A stretch of 64,000 nucleotides of DNA, taken from positions 60,732 to 124,731 of the forward strand of contig NZ_JACJFM010000013.1 in the NCBI RefSeq assembly GCF_014164585.1, in the 5' to 3' direction. Positions 39,770-52,400 of this stretch are shown one piece after another; position 1 is the first letter of the stretch; every line of letters starts with the position of its first letter. Source of the DNA: Oceanospirillum sediminis (GTDB lineage Bacteria; Pseudomonadota; Gammaproteobacteria; Pseudomonadales; Halomonadaceae). The notes beneath the pieces were generated by a model. It saw only the letters and a program-made list of their open reading frames with translations, was not told the DNA's origin and searched no databases. A program made the translations under genes and the position numbers.

Positions 39770-40036
39770 TTACAGCTCAACAGCACGCTCATCGATGCTC
39801 ACCAAAGTCCAGGTTTTCGTCTTCGACAGAGGACGGCATTCCTGGATTGTCACTACATCACCCATGTTGCAGGAGTTATCTGCGTCATGTGCATGCAGTT
39901 TAGTTGAACGGCGGACATACTTACCATAGATCGGGTGTGCAACACGACGCTCAACCAGTACAGTGATGGACTTATCCATCTTGTTACTTACCACTTTACC
40001 GGTAAGTGTACGGGCGTTGTTTTCAGTCTCAGCCAT
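39770..40036 (-). CDS. rpsQ: Ribosomal protein S17
   Basis: 88 residues, OB-fold 16S-binding protein ([23 protein letters not shown]). 2 bases after rpmC; ends the S10 group. Confidence 0.98.
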   Translation of the reverse strand: MAETENNARTLTGKVVSNKMDKSITVLVERRVAHPIYGKYVRRSTKLHAHDADNSCNMGDVVTIQECRPLSKTKTWTLVSIDERAVEL

Positions 40037-40038
40037 CT

Positions 40039-40230
40039 TTAGTTACCTGCTTTTTCATTCAGCAAAGTCTTAACACGAGCGATGTCACGACGAACCTGGT
40101 TCAGCAGGTGAGTCTGGTTCAGCTGACCAGTCCCTTTCTGCATACGCAGGTTGAATTGATCACGAAGCAGGCTTGTCAGCTGCTCGTTCAGCTCTTCAAC
40201 TGACTTTTCACGCAGTTCTGCTGCTTTCAT
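40039..40230 (-). CDS. rpmC: Ribosomal protein L29
   Basis: 63 residues, two helices, lies at the exit tunnel next to L23 and helps dock the signal recognition particle. Starts [18 protein letters not shown]. Its start codon overlaps the rplP stop by one base. Confidence 0.98.
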   Translation of the reverse strand: MKAAELREKSVEELNEQLTSLLRDQFNLRMQKGTGQLNQTHLLNQVRRDIARVKTLLNEKAGN

Positions 40231-40640
40231 TACATCACCGTCCGCTTAACAAAGGTGGTTGAAAAAGGAAGTTTAGCAGCGGCCAGCTCAAATGCTTCAC
40301 GAGCCAGCTGTTCTGATACACCTTCCATTTCATAAAGTACGCGGCCTGGCTGAATCTGGCATACCCAGTATTCAACGTTACCCTTACCTTTACCCTGACG
40401 TACTTCTAACGGCTTACCTGTGATTGGCTTGTCCGGGAATACACGAATCCAGATCTTACCGCCACGTTTAATGTGACGAGTCATCGTACGACGTGCTGCC
40501 TCAATCTGGCGAGCAGTCAGACGACCACGACCTGTAGCTTTCAGACCGAACTCACCGAAGCTCACATTGTGTCCGCGAGCCAGACCACGGTTGCGGCCTT
40601 TTTGCATCTTGCGGAACTTGGTACGCTTTGGCTGTAACAT
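40230..40640 (-). CDS. rplP: Ribosomal protein L16
   Basis: 136 residues, as in E. coli. Organises the A-site side of the peptidyl-transferase centre. Starts [19 protein letters not shown]. The Arg of the conserved [18 protein letters not shown] segment, which the oxygenase YcfD hydroxylates in E. coli, is present. Confidence 0.98.
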   Translation of the reverse strand: MLQPKRTKFRKMQKGRNRGLARGHNVSFGEFGLKATGRGRLTARQIEAARRTMTRHIKRGGKIWIRVFPDKPITGKPLEVRQGKGKGNVEYWVCQIQPGRVLYEMEGVSEQLAREAFELAAAKLPFSTTFVKRTVM

Positions 40641-40650
40641 TGTCTATCTC

Positions 40651-41331
40651 CTACTTGCCTTTCTTCTTAGGCGCATTCTGCTTAGCACGAACTTCTTCGA
40701 TGCCACCCAGGATTTCACCTTTAAAGATCCAGGTTTTAACACCGATCACACCATAAGTGGTGTTCGCTTCGGCAGTTGCGTAGTCAATGTCAGCACGCAG
40801 CGTATGCAGAGGTACACGACCTTCGCGATACCACTCCGCACGTGCAATCTCAGCACCACCTAAACGGCCAGATACCTGAATCTTGATGCCCTTAGCACCC
40901 AGACGCATAGCATTCTGTACAGCACGCTTCATAGCACGGCGGAACATCACACGACGTTCCAGCTGACTGGCAACACTTTCTGCTACCAGTTTAGCGTCCA
41001 GTTCAGGCTTACGGATTTCTTCAATGTTGATATGAACAGGCACGCCCATCATCTTAGTGATTTCGTTGCGCAATTTTTCAACATCTTCGCCTTTCTTACC
41101 AATCACGATGCCTGGACGGGCAGTGTGAATGGTGATGCGAGCATTCTGAGCCGGGCGCTCAATCTGAATACGGCTAACTGAAGCCTGCTTCAGACGCTCC
41201 TGCAGGAATGCACGTACCTGCAGATCGTTATTCAGGTTATCTGCGTAGTCACTGCCTTCTGCAAACCATACAGAAGTGTGATCTTTAACAATACCCAGTC
41301 GAATGCCAGTTGGATGTACTTTCTGACCCAT
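40651..41331 (-). CDS. rpsC: Ribosomal protein S3
   Basis: 226 residues (E. coli 233; shorter at the C-terminus). KH type-2 RNA-binding domain with the [11 protein letters not shown] loop near residue 77; forms the mRNA entry gate with S4 and S5. 11 bases after rplV. Confidence 0.98.
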   Translation of the reverse strand: MGQKVHPTGIRLGIVKDHTSVWFAEGSDYADNLNNDLQVRAFLQERLKQASVSRIQIERPAQNARITIHTARPGIVIGKKGEDVEKLRNEITKMMGVPVHINIEEIRKPELDAKLVAESVASQLERRVMFRRAMKRAVQNAMRLGAKGIKIQVSGRLGGAEIARAEWYREGRVPLHTLRADIDYATAEANTTYGVIGVKTWIFKGEILGGIEEVRAKQNAPKKKGK

Positions 41332-41342
41332 CTGGTCGTCTC

Positions 41343-41675
41343 CTACTTATCTGCTACCTTAACCGTGATATGGCAAGTGCGCTTCAGAATGCGATCAGCA
41401 CGGCCTTTAGCACGTGGTCTGATGCGCTTCATTGTCATACCTTCATCAACAAAAATCGTTGATACGCGCAGCTCATCAATATCAGCACCTTCGTTGTGCT
41501 CGGCGTTGGCAATGGCTGACTCAAGTACTTTCTTGATCAGAACCGCAGCCTTCTTAGGGCTGAAGGTCAGCAGATTCAGTGCTTCTGCAACTGGCATTCC
41601 GCGAACCTGGTCAGCAACCAAACGCGCCTTTTGTGCGGATAAGCGAGCACCCCGTAATTTAGCGGCTACTTCCAT
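41343..41675 (-). CDS. rplV: Ribosomal protein L22
   Basis: 110 residues. Its long beta-hairpin (around [20 protein letters not shown]) lines the exit tunnel, where macrolide-resistance changes occur in other bacteria. 17 bases after rpsS. Confidence 0.98.
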   Translation of the reverse strand: MEVAAKLRGARLSAQKARLVADQVRGMPVAEALNLLTFSPKKAAVLIKKVLESAIANAEHNEGADIDELRVSTIFVDEGMTMKRIRPRAKGRADRILKRTCHITVKVADK

Positions 41676-41692
41676 CTCTTATTCCCCTCGGC

Positions 41693-41968
41693 TTAGCGCT
41701 TGGCTTTCTTGTCTGCTACGTGACCACGGTAGGTACGAGTAGCAGCGAATTCACCCAGCTTGTGACCTACCATCTCTTCAGAGACGAGTACAGGCACGTG
41801 CTGGCGACCGTTATGAACTGCAATGGTCAGACCTACCATCTCAGGCAGGATCATGGAACGACGCGACCAGGTTTTGATTGGACGACGATCGTTGCTATCC
41901 AGAGCAGCTTCAACCTTCTTCAACAGATGCAGGTCAATAAATGGACCTTTTTTCAGTGAACGTGGCAC
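41693..41968 (-). CDS. rpsS: Ribosomal protein S19
   Basis: 91 residues, starting [24 protein letters not shown] head protein of the 30S subunit that pairs with S13. 22 bases after rplB. Confidence 0.98.
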   Translation of the reverse strand: MPRSLKKGPFIDLHLLKKVEAALDSNDRRPIKTWSRRSMILPEMVGLTIAVHNGRQHVPVLVSEEMVGHKLGEFAATRTYRGHVADKKAKR

Positions 41969-41990
41969 AGCTGTATCCTCTTAAAAACTG

Positions 41991-42818
41991 TTACTTAGAA
42001 CCGCGACGACGAACAATCAGTTTGTCAGTACGCTTGTTCTTACGTGTCTTATGACCTTTAGTCGGCACACCCCAAGGGGTTACTGGATGACGACCACCTG
42101 AGGTACGACCCTCACCACCACCATGTGGGTGATCAACAGGGTTCATAGCCACACCGCGAACAGTCGGGCGAACACCACGCCAACGCTTGGCACCAGCTTT
42201 ACCCAGACGACGCAGGCTATGCTCAGAGTTACCTACTTCACCCAGAGTCGCACGACAATCTACCAGCACTTTACGCATTTCGCCGGAACGCAGACGCAGA
42301 GTGGCGTATTCGCCCTCACGCGCAACCAGCTGAACTGCAGCACCTGCAGAGCGAGCGATCTGTGCACCTTTACCAGGCTTCAGCTCGATACAGTGGATCA
42401 CGCTACCTACCGGAATGTTACGCAGAGGCAAAGTATTACCAGCTTTAATTGGCGCATCAGAGCCAGACTGGATTGCATCACCTGCTTTAACACCTTTAGG
42501 CGCAATGATGTAACGACGTTCACCATCCGCATATTTCAGCAGAGCAATATGCGCAGTACGGTTCGGATCATATTCCAGACGCTCAACAATCGCCGGGATA
42601 CCGTCTTTGTTACGACGAAAATCAACCATACGATAATGCTGACGATGGCCACCACCGATGTGACGGGTAGTGATACGACCGTTATTGTTACGACCACCAG
42701 TTTTAGATTTCTTAGCCAGCAGCGGAGCGTATGGTGCACCTTTGTGCAGCTCCGTGTTAACTACTTTAACAACGTGGCGACGACCTGCTGATGTTGGTTT
42801 AGATTTAACTACTGCCAT
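41991..42818 (-). CDS. rplB: Ribosomal protein L2
   Basis: 275 residues. Needed for subunit joining and peptidyl-transferase activity; the conserved [29 protein letters not shown] segment carries the histidine near the catalytic centre. 15 bases after rplW. Confidence 0.98.
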   Translation of the reverse strand: MAVVKSKPTSAGRRHVVKVVNTELHKGAPYAPLLAKKSKTGGRNNNGRITTRHIGGGHRQHYRMVDFRRNKDGIPAIVERLEYDPNRTAHIALLKYADGERRYIIAPKGVKAGDAIQSGSDAPIKAGNTLPLRNIPVGSVIHCIELKPGKGAQIARSAGAAVQLVAREGEYATLRLRSGEMRKVLVDCRATLGEVGNSEHSLRRLGKAGAKRWRGVRPTVRGVAMNPVDHPHGGGEGRTSGGRHPVTPWGVPTKGHKTRKNKRTDKLIVRRRGSK

Positions 42819-42833
42819 TTTCCCAACTCCTGC

Positions 42834-43130
42834 TTATTCAGCGCCAGCAAAGTCGATTTCTTGACCTTCCGCAACAGCCACATAAGCTTTGCGGAAACCT
42901 TTACGACGACCAATGCCACGAGCAGTACGCTTTGTTTTGCCTTTAACGTTAACAGTGTTTACACCCGTTACCGTTACTTCAAACAGCGCTTCTACAGCCG
43001 CTTTGATTTCTGGCTTAGTCGCGTCAGCAGCTACTTTGAATACGTACTGATTTTTCTCATCAGCAACAACAGCCGCTTTTTCAGTAATGTGAGGTCCTAG
43101 CAGAACCTTGAAAATGCGCTCCTGGTTCAT
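42834..43130 (-). CDS. rplW: Ribosomal protein L23
   Basis: 98 residues; docking site for trigger factor and SRP at the exit tunnel. Starts [20 protein letters not shown]. Its start overlaps the end of rplD by 4 bases (ATGA type), indicating coupled translation. Confidence 0.98.
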   Translation of the reverse strand: MNQERIFKVLLGPHITEKAAVVADEKNQYVFKVAADATKPEIKAAVEALFEVTVTGVNTVNVKGKTKRTARGIGRRKGFRKAYVAVAEGQEIDFAGAE

Positions 43131-43735
43131 CCCAGCTTCTCCTCAAACTGACGCAGAGCAGGTACAGTGACCAGCACTTTGTCATAAGCAACTAAGCTGA
43201 CAGGATCTGCACCGGCTACATCAACCACTTCAACGTGTGGGATGTTACGAGCAGCCAGGAACAGGTTTGTATCAACTTCTGAAGTCACGATCAGAACTTT
43301 GCTCAGATCCATGTCTTTCAGCTTGCTTGCCAGAACCTTAGTTTTTGGTGCTTCTACAGTGAACTCTTCAACTGCAACCAGACGTTCCTGACGTGCCAGC
43401 TCAGACAGGATGCTGCGCATTGCTGCACGATACATCTTCTTGTTCACTTTCTGCTCAAAGTTCTGAGGCTTAGCTGCGAAAGTAGTACCACCTGAACGCC
43501 AGATCGGGCTACGGATAGTACCGGCACGAGCACGGCCCGTACCCTTCTGACGCCATGGCTTAGCGCCACCGCCACTTACTTCAGAGCGGGTTTTCTGTGC
43601 ACGAGTACCCTGACGTGCAGCAGCCATGTATGCAGTAACAACCTGGTGTACCAGAGCTTCATTGTACTCTTTACCAAAAGTTGCTTCAGATACTTCTACG
43701 CTACCTGCTGCGCCGCCTGCAAGATTCAGATTCAT
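43127..43735 (-). CDS. rplD: Ribosomal protein L4
   Basis: 202 residues. An extended loop ([30 protein letters not shown]) reaches into the exit tunnel. In E. coli L4 also represses the S10 operon by acting on the rpsJ leader; the leader here is shorter and control was not confirmed. 13 bases after rplC. Confidence 0.98.
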   Translation of the reverse strand: MNLNLAGGAAGSVEVSEATFGKEYNEALVHQVVTAYMAAARQGTRAQKTRSEVSGGGAKPWRQKGTGRARAGTIRSPIWRSGGTTFAAKPQNFEQKVNKKMYRAAMRSILSELARQERLVAVEEFTVEAPKTKVLASKLKDMDLSKVLIVTSEVDTNLFLAARNIPHVEVVDVAGADPVSLVAYDKVLVTVPALRQFEEKLG

Positions 43736-43748
43736 TATCTCTTACCCC

Positions 43749-44390
43749 TTAGCCGCGAGCTTTAACTGCTGGACGAACCAGAACCTGACCGCCTGGGGCA
43801 CCTGGAACAGCACCTTTAACCAGCAGCAGATTGCGTTCAGCATCAACACGAACAATTTCCAGATTCTGAGTAGTAGAGCGCTCAGCACCCATGTGGCCCG
43901 CCATTTTCTTACCTTTGAAAACGCGACCTGGTGTCTGACACTGACCGATAGAACCCGGAGCACGATGGGAAAGAGAGTTACCGTGCGTAGCATCTTGTGT
44001 ACGGAAGTTCCAGCGCTTAACACCACCCTGGAAACCTTTACCTTTGGAAGTACCGGTCACATCAATTTTCTGACCAGCTTCAAAGAGGGATACGTTCAGC
44101 TCACCACCAACTTCAGGCGCTTCTTCGCCTTCAGCCAGACGGAACTCAACCAGACCATGACCTGCAGCAACACCTGCTTTCGCGAAGTGACCTGCTTCAG
44201 CTTTGGTCAAATGCTTTGCTTTACGCTCACCAGTAGTAACCTGGATCGCAGCATAGCCGTCTTTTTCAAGTGAACGCACCTGAGTTACGCGGTTTGGAGA
44301 AACCTCGATAACAGTTACAGGTACAGAAACACCATCTTCGGTAAATACGCGGGTCATTCCGCTTTTCTTACCGACAAGACCGATAGTCAT
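43749..44390 (-). CDS. rplC: Ribosomal protein L3
   Basis: 213 residues (E. coli 209). Early assembly protein next to the peptidyl-transferase centre; contains the conserved [27 protein letters not shown] loop, which includes the Gln methylated by PrmB in E. coli. A 117-base gap separates it from rpsJ. Confidence 0.98.
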   Translation of the reverse strand: MTIGLVGKKSGMTRVFTEDGVSVPVTVIEVSPNRVTQVRSLEKDGYAAIQVTTGERKAKHLTKAEAGHFAKAGVAAGHGLVEFRLAEGEEAPEVGGELNVSLFEAGQKIDVTGTSKGKGFQGGVKRWNFRTQDATHGNSLSHRAPGSIGQCQTPGRVFKGKKMAGHMGAERSTTQNLEIVRVDAERNLLLVKGAVPGAPGGQVLVRPAVKARG

Positions 44391-44507
44391 ATTTCGACTC
44401 CTTAGTGTACGGGGCTGTCACCCGCTATGGCTGCACTTTTCATTGCATTCCACTGATAAATTGTGTGTCGTCGTCCCGACGAGCGCCTAGATTTTCAAAT
44501 TTGGCTA

Positions 44508-44819
44508 TTAACCAAGACTGATCTGCACATCAACACCAGCAGCCAGATCCAGCTTCATCAGTGCGTCTACTGTTTTCTCTGTAGGCTCAACGATATCCAG
44601 AACACGTTTATGAGTACGAACTTCGTACTGATCACGTGCATCTTTGTTAACGTGAGGAGAAATAAGAACAGTAAAACGCTCTTTGCGGGTCGGCAGCGGG
44701 ATCGGACCATGCACCTGAGCACCAGTACGCTTTGCAGTATCAACGATTTCCTGCGCAGACTGGTCGATCAGACGATGATCGAATGCTTTCAGACGAATAC
44801 GAATTTTCTGGTTTTGCAT
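44508..44819 (-). CDS. rpsJ: Ribosomal protein S10 (NusE)
   Basis: 103 residues from ATG 44819 ([19 protein letters not shown]), equal to E. coli. A farther in-frame start would add 13 residues not found in the family. Part of the 30S head and, as NusE, joins NusB and NusG in antitermination. First gene of the S10 operon, with a near-consensus promoter 60-90 bases upstream. Confidence 0.98.
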   Translation of the reverse strand: MQNQKIRIRLKAFDHRLIDQSAQEIVDTAKRTGAQVHGPIPLPTRKERFTVLISPHVNKDARDQYEVRTHKRVLDIVEPTEKTVDALMKLDLAAGVDVQISLG

Positions 44820-44878
44820 TCCAAAAACCCCAATTGGACACGAGCGTGTTTCGCTCACCCTTGTTAAAAAGGAAGCGC

Positions 44879-44907
44879 ATTGTAAGAAGTGTACGGAGGG
44901 ATGTCAA
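44879..44907 (-). promoter_or_regulatory. S10 operon promoter
   Basis: On the minus strand a perfect -35 TTGACA (44902-44907) and -10 TACAAT (44879-44884) with an exact 17-base spacer. It sits between the tuf terminator and rpsJ, so it drives the S10-spc-alpha series independently of str. Confidence 0.92.
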
Positions 44908-44910
44908 CAC

Positions 44911-44946
44911 AAAAAAGGGATCTTCTGAAAAAAGAAGATCCCTTTT
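44911..44946 (-). terminator. Terminator after tuf
   Basis: A 13-bp stem (44913-44925 with 44934-44946) followed by a run of T residues on the minus strand. It ends the str operon just before the S10 promoter. Confidence 0.92.
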
Positions 44947-44962
44947 GAAGAATCAATCGATA

Positions 44963-46186
44963 TTATTCGATGATCTTAGCAACAACACCTGCACCTACGG
45001 TACGGCCACCTTCACGAATCGCGAAGCGCAGACCTTCTTCCATAGCGATAGGCGCGATCAGAGTAGCACGCAGCTGAACGTTGTCACCTGGCATTACCAT
45101 TTCAACGCCTTCTGGCAGTTCACAAGAACCGGTTACGTCAGTAGTACGGAAGTAGAACTGCGGACGGTAGCCTTTGAAGAATGGAGTGTGACGACCACCT
45201 TCTTCTTTAGACAGCACGTATACTTCTGCCTCAAATTCAGTGTGAGGAGTGATAGAACCCGGCTTAGACAGAACCTGACCACGCTCAACTTCGTCACGCT
45301 TAGTACCACGCAGCAGAGCACCAATGTTCTCACCTGCACGGCCTTCGTCCAGCATCTTACGGAACATCTCTACACCAGTACAGGTAGTAGTAGTCGTTTC
45401 TTTCATACCAACGATTTCAACTTCATCACCAGTATTAACGATACCACGCTCTACACGGCCAGTTACTACAGTACCACGACCAGAAATAGAGAATACGTCT
45501 TCGATTGGCATCAGGAACGGCTGATCAATAGCACGCTCTGGCTCAGGGATGTAAGAATCCAGAGCTTCTACCAGCTTCTTAACTGCAGTAGTACCCAGCT
45601 CGTCAGCGTCTTCGCCGTTCAGAGCCATCAGTGCAGAACCAGGGATGATTGGAGTATCATCGCCAGGGAAGTCGTAAGTAGACAGCAGATCACGGATTTC
45701 CATGTCTACCAGTTCCAGCATTTCGTCGTACTCTTCAGTACCAACGCCGCCACAGTCTTCAGCCAGCAGGTCAGCTTTGTTCAGGAATACTACGATGTAA
45801 GGTACACCTACCTGACGAGACAGCAGGATGTGCTCACGAGTCTGAGGCATAGGGCCGTCAGTCGCACCACATACCAGGATAGCGCCATCCATCTGAGCAG
45901 CACCAGTGATCATGTTTTTAACGTAGTCAGCGTGCCCTGGGCAGTCTACGTGCGCGTAGTGACGAATAGTGGAATCGTACTCTACGTGAGAAGTCGCGAT
46001 AGTAATACCACGCTCACGCTCTTCAGGAGCATTATCGATACCGTCAAATGCAACAGCAGTACCGCCGAATACTTCTGCACATACACGAGTCAGAGCAGCA
46101 GTCAGAGTAGTTTTACCGTGGTCAACGTGGCCGATAGTACCTACGTTTACGTGCGGTTTGGAACGTTCAAATTTTTCTTTAGACAC
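44963..46186 (-). CDS. tuf: Elongation factor Tu
   Basis: GTPase that delivers aminoacyl-tRNA to the ribosome. 407 residues, about 13 more than E. coli; the extra lies in the G domain after the NKxD motif ([13 protein letters not shown]) and around [11 protein letters not shown], as I associate with marine Oceanospirillales. G motifs: [21 protein letters not shown]. It is the last gene of str (29 bases after fusA) and the only tuf in the window; the usual second copy near tRNA-Thr is missing. Confidence 0.98.
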   Translation of the reverse strand: MSKEKFERSKPHVNVGTIGHVDHGKTTLTAALTRVCAEVFGGTAVAFDGIDNAPEERERGITIATSHVEYDSTIRHYAHVDCPGHADYVKNMITGAAQMDGAILVCGATDGPMPQTREHILLSRQVGVPYIVVFLNKADLLAEDCGGVGTEEYDEMLELVDMEIRDLLSTYDFPGDDTPIIPGSALMALNGEDADELGTTAVKKLVEALDSYIPEPERAIDQPFLMPIEDVFSISGRGTVVTGRVERGIVNTGDEVEIVGMKETTTTTCTGVEMFRKMLDEGRAGENIGALLRGTKRDEVERGQVLSKPGSITPHTEFEAEVYVLSKEEGGRHTPFFKGYRPQFYFRTTDVTGSCELPEGVEMVMPGDNVQLRATLIAPIAMEEGLRFAIREGGRTVGAGVVAKIIE

Positions 46187-46215
46187 AGCTAAAACCTCAT
46201 TTTCATATTTAGCGG

Positions 46216-48324
46216 TTATTTACGGTTAATAACAGCTTCAACAATGCTTGAAGGGGCTTCTGCATATTTCTCAAATTCCATGCTGTAACTAGCACGACCC
46301 TGAGTTGCAGAGCGCAGATCGGTTGCATAACCGAACATTTCACCTAGCGGTACCAGGGCACGGATGACCTTCCCGGAGACGGAATCGTCCATACCTTGAA
46401 CCAAACCACGACGACGGTTCAGATCGCCCATCACATCACCCATGTAATCCTCTGGGGTTACCACTTCAACCTTCATTATAGGCTCAAGTAAAACGGGATC
46501 TGCTTTGGCGCAACCCTGCTTAACACCCATAGAACCCGCAATTTTGAACGCCATTTCATTGGAGTCCACATCGTGGTATGAGCCATCAAACAACGTAACC
46601 TTAACGTCGATCATTGGGTAGCCGGCCAGAACACCATTCTGCAACTGCTCAAAACAACCTTTTTCTACAGCAGGAATGTATTCCTTAGGCACCACTCCAC
46701 CTACGATTTCACTCTGGAACTCGTAAGTTTTTTCACCGTCTTCACCTTTATCGGTTAACGGCTCAATTCTCAGCCATACATGACCAAACTGACCACGACC
46801 ACCGGACTGACGAACAAATTTCCCTTCCTGCTCTACAGAGGAACGGATTGTTTCACGATAAGCCACCTGAGGCTTACCAATGGTTGCATCAACTTTAAAC
46901 TCGCGACTCATACGATCCACGATGATATCCAGATGCAACTCGCCCATCCCGGAAATAACGGTCTGACCAGTTTCCTCATCTGTCTTCACACGGAAAGACG
47001 GATCTTCCTGGGCCAGTTTACCCAGCGCAATCCCCATCTTCTCCTGATCCGCCTGAGACTTAGGCTCAACCGCAACAGAAATAACAGGCTCCGGGAATTC
47101 CATACGCTCAAGAACAATTCTCTTGTCGCCGTCACAAAGGGTGTCACCGGTAGTCACATCCTTCATGCCAATCAGCGCAGCAATATCGCCCGCACGAACC
47201 TCTTTAATCTCTTCACGGTCGTTGGCATGCATTTGCACCATGCGACCTACGCGTTCTTTTTTACCCTTAACAGAGTTGAACACGCTATCGCCGGAATTCA
47301 GCACACCGGAATAAACACGAACAAAGGTCAGCGCCCCAACAAAAGGGTCTGTGGCAATCTTAAATGCCAGCGCAGAGAATGGAGCATCATCTTCAGCCTC
47401 ACGGCTTTCAGTGGTCTCACCATCCTCCAGCGTACCTTCAATCGCTTTTACTTCTGTCGGTGCAGGGAGGTATTCCACCACTGCATCCAGTACCGCCTGG
47501 ACACCCTTGTTCTTAAAGGCAGAACCACAGAGCGCCAGTACGATTTCGTTGTTCAATACGCGAGTACGCAGACCTTGCTTAATTTCTTCATCGGTCAGCT
47601 CACCCTCTTCCAGGTACTTATCCATCAGCTCATCAGAGGCTTCAGCTGCAGCTTCTACCATCTTTTCGCGATACTCTTCAGACTGAGCCTGAAGCTCAGA
47701 TGGAATATCGCGCAGCTCATAGGACATCCCGCTGTCGTCTTCGTTCCAGTAGATACTTTTCATGCGCATCAGATCGACAACGCCCTCAAAGTTTTCTTCT
47801 GCACCGATATTCAGCTGGATTGGAACAGGTGTTGCGTTCAGTCGATTCTCAATCTGATCGACAACCCGAAGAAAATCAGCTCCAGCACGATCCATCTTAT
47901 TCACAAATACGATACGAGGTACTTCGTATTTATTAGCCTGGCGCCATACAGTCTCAGACTGAGGCTCCACACCCGATGAACCACAGAAGACCACCACAGC
48001 ACCATCCAGCACACGCAAAGAACGCTCTACTTCAATAGTAAAGTCTACGTGCCCTGGCGTATCAATAATATTGACCCGGTGCTGATCAAACTGCTGATCC
48101 ATACCAGACCAGAAACAGGTCGTCGCAGCCGAAGTAATGGTAATACCTCGTTCCTGCTCCTGCTCCATCCAGTCCATTGTTGCTGCACCATCGTGAACCT
48201 CACCTATTTTGTGAGACATACCGGTGTAATACAGAACACGTTCTGTAGTGGTTGTTTTACCCGCATCAACGTGCGCGCAAATACCGATGTTACGATAGCG
48301 GTTAATTGGGGTCTTACGTGCCAC
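46216..48324 (-). CDS. fusA: Elongation factor G
   Basis: 702 residues (E. coli 704). Translocation GTPase with five domains: [13 protein letters not shown] (P-loop, near 17-29), [31 protein letters not shown], and the domain IV tip region near residue 500-590. 18 bases after rpsG in str. Confidence 0.98.
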   Translation of the reverse strand: MARKTPINRYRNIGICAHVDAGKTTTTERVLYYTGMSHKIGEVHDGAATMDWMEQEQERGITITSAATTCFWSGMDQQFDQHRVNIIDTPGHVDFTIEVERSLRVLDGAVVVFCGSSGVEPQSETVWRQANKYEVPRIVFVNKMDRAGADFLRVVDQIENRLNATPVPIQLNIGAEENFEGVVDLMRMKSIYWNEDDSGMSYELRDIPSELQAQSEEYREKMVEAAAEASDELMDKYLEEGELTDEEIKQGLRTRVLNNEIVLALCGSAFKNKGVQAVLDAVVEYLPAPTEVKAIEGTLEDGETTESREAEDDAPFSALAFKIATDPFVGALTFVRVYSGVLNSGDSVFNSVKGKKERVGRMVQMHANDREEIKEVRAGDIAALIGMKDVTTGDTLCDGDKRIVLERMEFPEPVISVAVEPKSQADQEKMGIALGKLAQEDPSFRVKTDEETGQTVISGMGELHLDIIVDRMSREFKVDATIGKPQVAYRETIRSSVEQEGKFVRQSGGRGQFGHVWLRIEPLTDKGEDGEKTYEFQSEIVGGVVPKEYIPAVEKGCFEQLQNGVLAGYPMIDVKVTLFDGSYHDVDSNEMAFKIAGSMGVKQGCAKADPVLLEPIMKVEVVTPEDYMGDVMGDLNRRRGLVQGMDDSVSGKVIRALVPLGEMFGYATDLRSATQGRASYSMEFEKYAEAPSSIVEAVINRK

Positions 48325-48342
48325 GACATATCTCCCGTTCGA

Positions 48343-48852
<510 letters not shown>

Positions 48853-48890
48853 TTATCCAGCCTTACTCTTATCAGACAAAGATTAAACTA

Positions 48891-49265
48891 TTAAGACTTA
48901 GGACGTTTCGCACCGTACTTGGAGCGACCCTGTCTACGGTCAGAAACACCCTGTGTATCCAGGCTACCACGAACTGTGTGATAACGAACACCAGGCAAAT
49001 CCTTCACACGACCACCGCGAATCAGAACAACAGAGTGTTCCTGCAGGTTGTGGCCTTCACCACCGATGTATGAAGTAACTTCAAAACCGTTTGTTAAACG
49101 TACACGACACACCTTACGAAGCGCTGAGTTAGGCTTCTTAGGAGTGGTAGTGTATACACGAGTACATACACCACGTCTTTGCGGGCAGCTTTGCAGAGCA
49201 GGAACATCGCTCTTCTCAACTTTACGCTTACGAGGTTTGCGTACCAACTGATTAATGGTTGCCAT
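48891..49265 (-). CDS. rpsL: Ribosomal protein S12
   Basis: 124 residues, as in E. coli. Decoding-centre protein; [21 protein letters not shown] contains the lysine linked to streptomycin resistance and GVRYHTVRG the aspartate loop region. The wild-type residues are present. First gene of str with its own promoter. Confidence 0.98.
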   Translation of the reverse strand: MATINQLVRKPRKRKVEKSDVPALQSCPQRRGVCTRVYTTTPKKPNSALRKVCRVRLTNGFEVTSYIGGEGHNLQEHSVVLIRGGRVKDLPGVRYHTVRGSLDTQGVSDRRQGRSKYGAKRPKS

Positions 49266-49337
49266 TCAAGCAGACTCCACGTTGTACACAAAAAAAGACG
49301 CTGGATAAACCACCGCCATACTAATTTAAGGAGGCGC

Positions 49338-49366
49338 ATTGTATGTTGCCTCCTCAATACAGTCAA
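49338..49366 (-). promoter_or_regulatory. str operon promoter
   Basis: -35 TTGACT (49361-49366) and -10 TACAAT (49338-49343) on the minus strand with an exact 17-base spacer. A GGCCGG/CCGGCC hairpin (49367-49385) directly upstream may end rpoC transcription, though it has no T run. Confidence 0.9.
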
Positions 49367-49418
49367 GGCCGGACAAAGCCCGGCCCTGAAACTTTTACAC
49401 TTAGTGTGTATTTCTTTC

Positions 49419-52400
49419 TCAGTCTTCGCTGTTCAGCGCTTCACTCAGAGCCGCTTCAACTTCACTGGCGCTAGGACCTGCCAGTGCCGCTTCAACTTCC
49501 TGACGCTTCTTACGACGACCACTGTGATACGCCAGACCAGTACCCGCAGGAATCAGACGACCTACCACGACGTTTTCTTTCAGGCCTCGCAGCTGGTCAC
49601 GTTTACCCGTTACCGCCGCTTCAGTCAGAACACGAGTTGTCTCCTGGAAGGAGGCAGCAGAGATAAAGGACTCAGTTGCCAGAGATGCTTTTGTAATACC
49701 CTGCAGTACACGCTCGTACTTAGCCGGGAATTTGTCCGCATTTTCCAGCGCTTCATTCTCTTCCAATACCTGGGCCAGCTCAACCTGATCGCCATGAATC
49801 AGGGTTGAATCGCCAGAATCCGTAATCTCAGCCTTACGCAGCATCTGACGAGCAATCACTTCGATATGCTTATCGTTAATGCCCACACCCTGCAGACGGT
49901 AAACTTCCTGCACCTCAGATGTAATGTATTCAGCCAGTTTGCTCACGCCCAGCAGACGCAGAATATCGTGCGGGTTAGACGGGCCGTCAGAGATGACCTC
50001 TCCACGCTCAACCTTCTCACCTTCAAACACGTTCATCTGACGCCACTTAGGGATCAGCACTTCATACGGATCACCTGATTCAGGCGTGATCACAATACGG
50101 CGCTTGCCTTTGGTCTCTTTACCGAAGGTCACCACACCAGAGATCTCTGCCAGCAGCGCAGGTTCTTTCGGACGACGGGCTTCAAACAGATCCGCCACTC
50201 GCGGCAGACCACCGGTGATATCCTTGTTACCACTGGATTCCTGAGGAATACGCGCGATAATCTCACCAACACCGATATCCTTACCATCTTCTACGGTGAC
50301 TACCGCATTACCAGGCAACAGATACTGCAGTGGTGTCTGAGAATTTGGCATAGACAGCTCATTGCCCATCTCGTCAACCAGCATGATCATAGGACGAATA
50401 TCTTTACCTGCTGCCGGACGTGCGGCCGGATCGATAATTTCTATCGACGTCAGACCTGTCAGTTCATCCTGGCTGCGGTTAACGGTGATACCGTCTTCCA
50501 TGCCATTAAACTTAGCCCGACCTGCCATCTCAACCACAATCGGGTGAGTGTGTGGATCCCACTTCGCCAGAATCTGACCAGAATCAACATGATCACCTTC
50601 ACGAACGCTGATCTCAGCACCATACGGCAGCTTGTAGTATTCACGCTCACGACCAGTTTCATCCGCCACTGCCAGAGCACCTGAACGGGATACTGCAACC
50701 AGTTTGCCGTCACTACGCTCTACAAACTTAATATTGTGGAAGCGAACAGTACCGCCATGTTTAACCTGAACATTATCAATGGCAGATGCACGGGATGCAG
50801 CACCACCGATGTGGAATGTACGCATCGTCAGCTGGGTACCCGGCTCACCAATGGACTGCGCCGCGATAACACCCACAGCCTCACCCACGTTAACCAGATG
50901 CCCACGGGCCAGATCACGACCGTAACAGCTCGAACATACACCATAACGCGTATCACAAGAGATCGCAGAACGCACCACAATCTCATCAATACCCATAGTA
51001 TCCAGACGATCACACCAGGCTTCGTCCAGCAGTGTACCACGAGGAATCAGCACTTCACCGCTGTCGTGTTTAACCACATCTTTCGCGACCACACGACCCA
51101 GTACACGCTGCGCCAGAGGTACTACGATGTCACCACCCTCGATCAGAGGGTTCATAACCAGACCTTCTTCGGTACCACAATCGTGCTCGGTAACCACCAG
51201 ATCCTGCGCGACGTCTACCAGACGACGAGTCAGGTAACCGGAGTTTGCAGTTTTCAGTGCGGTATCCGCCAGACCCTTACGAGCACCGTGAGTCGAGATG
51301 AAGTACTGGAGTACGTTCAAACCTTCACGGAAGTTCGCCACAATAGGCGTCTCGATGATAGATCCATCCGGCTTAGCCATCAGACCACGCATACCCGCCA
51401 GCTGACGAATCTGAGCCGCACTACCCCTTGCACCTGAGTCCGCCATGATGAATACGGAGTTGAAGGAGTCCTGCTGCTCTTCTTCACCATCACGGTTTAT
51501 AACAGTCTCTTTAGAGATACCTTCCATCATCGCCTTGGCTACTTTGTCATTCGCCTTGGACCAGATATCAATAACTTTGTTGTACTTCTCACCCTGAGTT
51601 ACCAGACCGGATGAGAACTGCTGTTCAATCTCTTTTACTTCTGCTTCGGCTGCACTAACGATCTCTGCTTTCTCATCCGGAATAACAAAGTCGTTTACAC
51701 CAATAGATGCACCGGACAGCGTCGCCTGACGGAAACCGGTGTACATCAGCTGATCAGCAAAAATAACTGTTTCTTTCAGACCCACACGACGGTAGGAGTT
51801 GTTGATCAGACGAGAGATTGCTTTCTTCGTCATTGACTGATCAACCAGAGAAAACGGCAGACCTTTTGGCAGTATGCGATACAGCATACAACGGCCTACA
51901 GTTGTCTCTTTAATGGAAGTCACTTCTTCCATAGAGCCATCATCATTCAGCAAGTGTTCGGTCACACGGACTTTTACACGCGCCTGCATGTGTACATGAC
52001 CCGCACCCAGCGCACGCTCTGCCTCATCAGTGTTGCTGAAGGTCATACCTTCACCACGGGCATTGATGCGATCACGGGTCATGTAGTACAGACCCAGTAC
52101 AACGTCCTGGGAAGGAACGATAATTGGCTCACCGTTCGCAGGAGACAGTACGTTGTTAGTCGACATCATCAGCGCACGAGCTTCAAGCTGTGCTTCTGTA
52201 GTCAACGGCAGGTGAACCGCCATCTGGTCACCATCGAAGTCAGCGTTGTACGCCGCACACACCAGGGGGTGCAGCTGAATCGCTTTACCTTCAATCAGCA
52301 GTGGTTCAAACGCCTGAATACCCAGACGGTGCAGTGTCGGTGCACGGTTCAGCAGAACCGGATGCTCACGGATCACTTCCGCCAGAATATCCCATACTTC

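Noticed and set aside
44732..46192. 486-codon plus-strand open frame over tuf
   Set aside because: Antisense shadow of the very biased tuf gene; no ribosome-binding site and Thr/Phe-rich nonsense composition.
46780..47979. 399-codon plus-strand open frame over fusA
   Set aside because: Antisense shadow with no recognisable domain.
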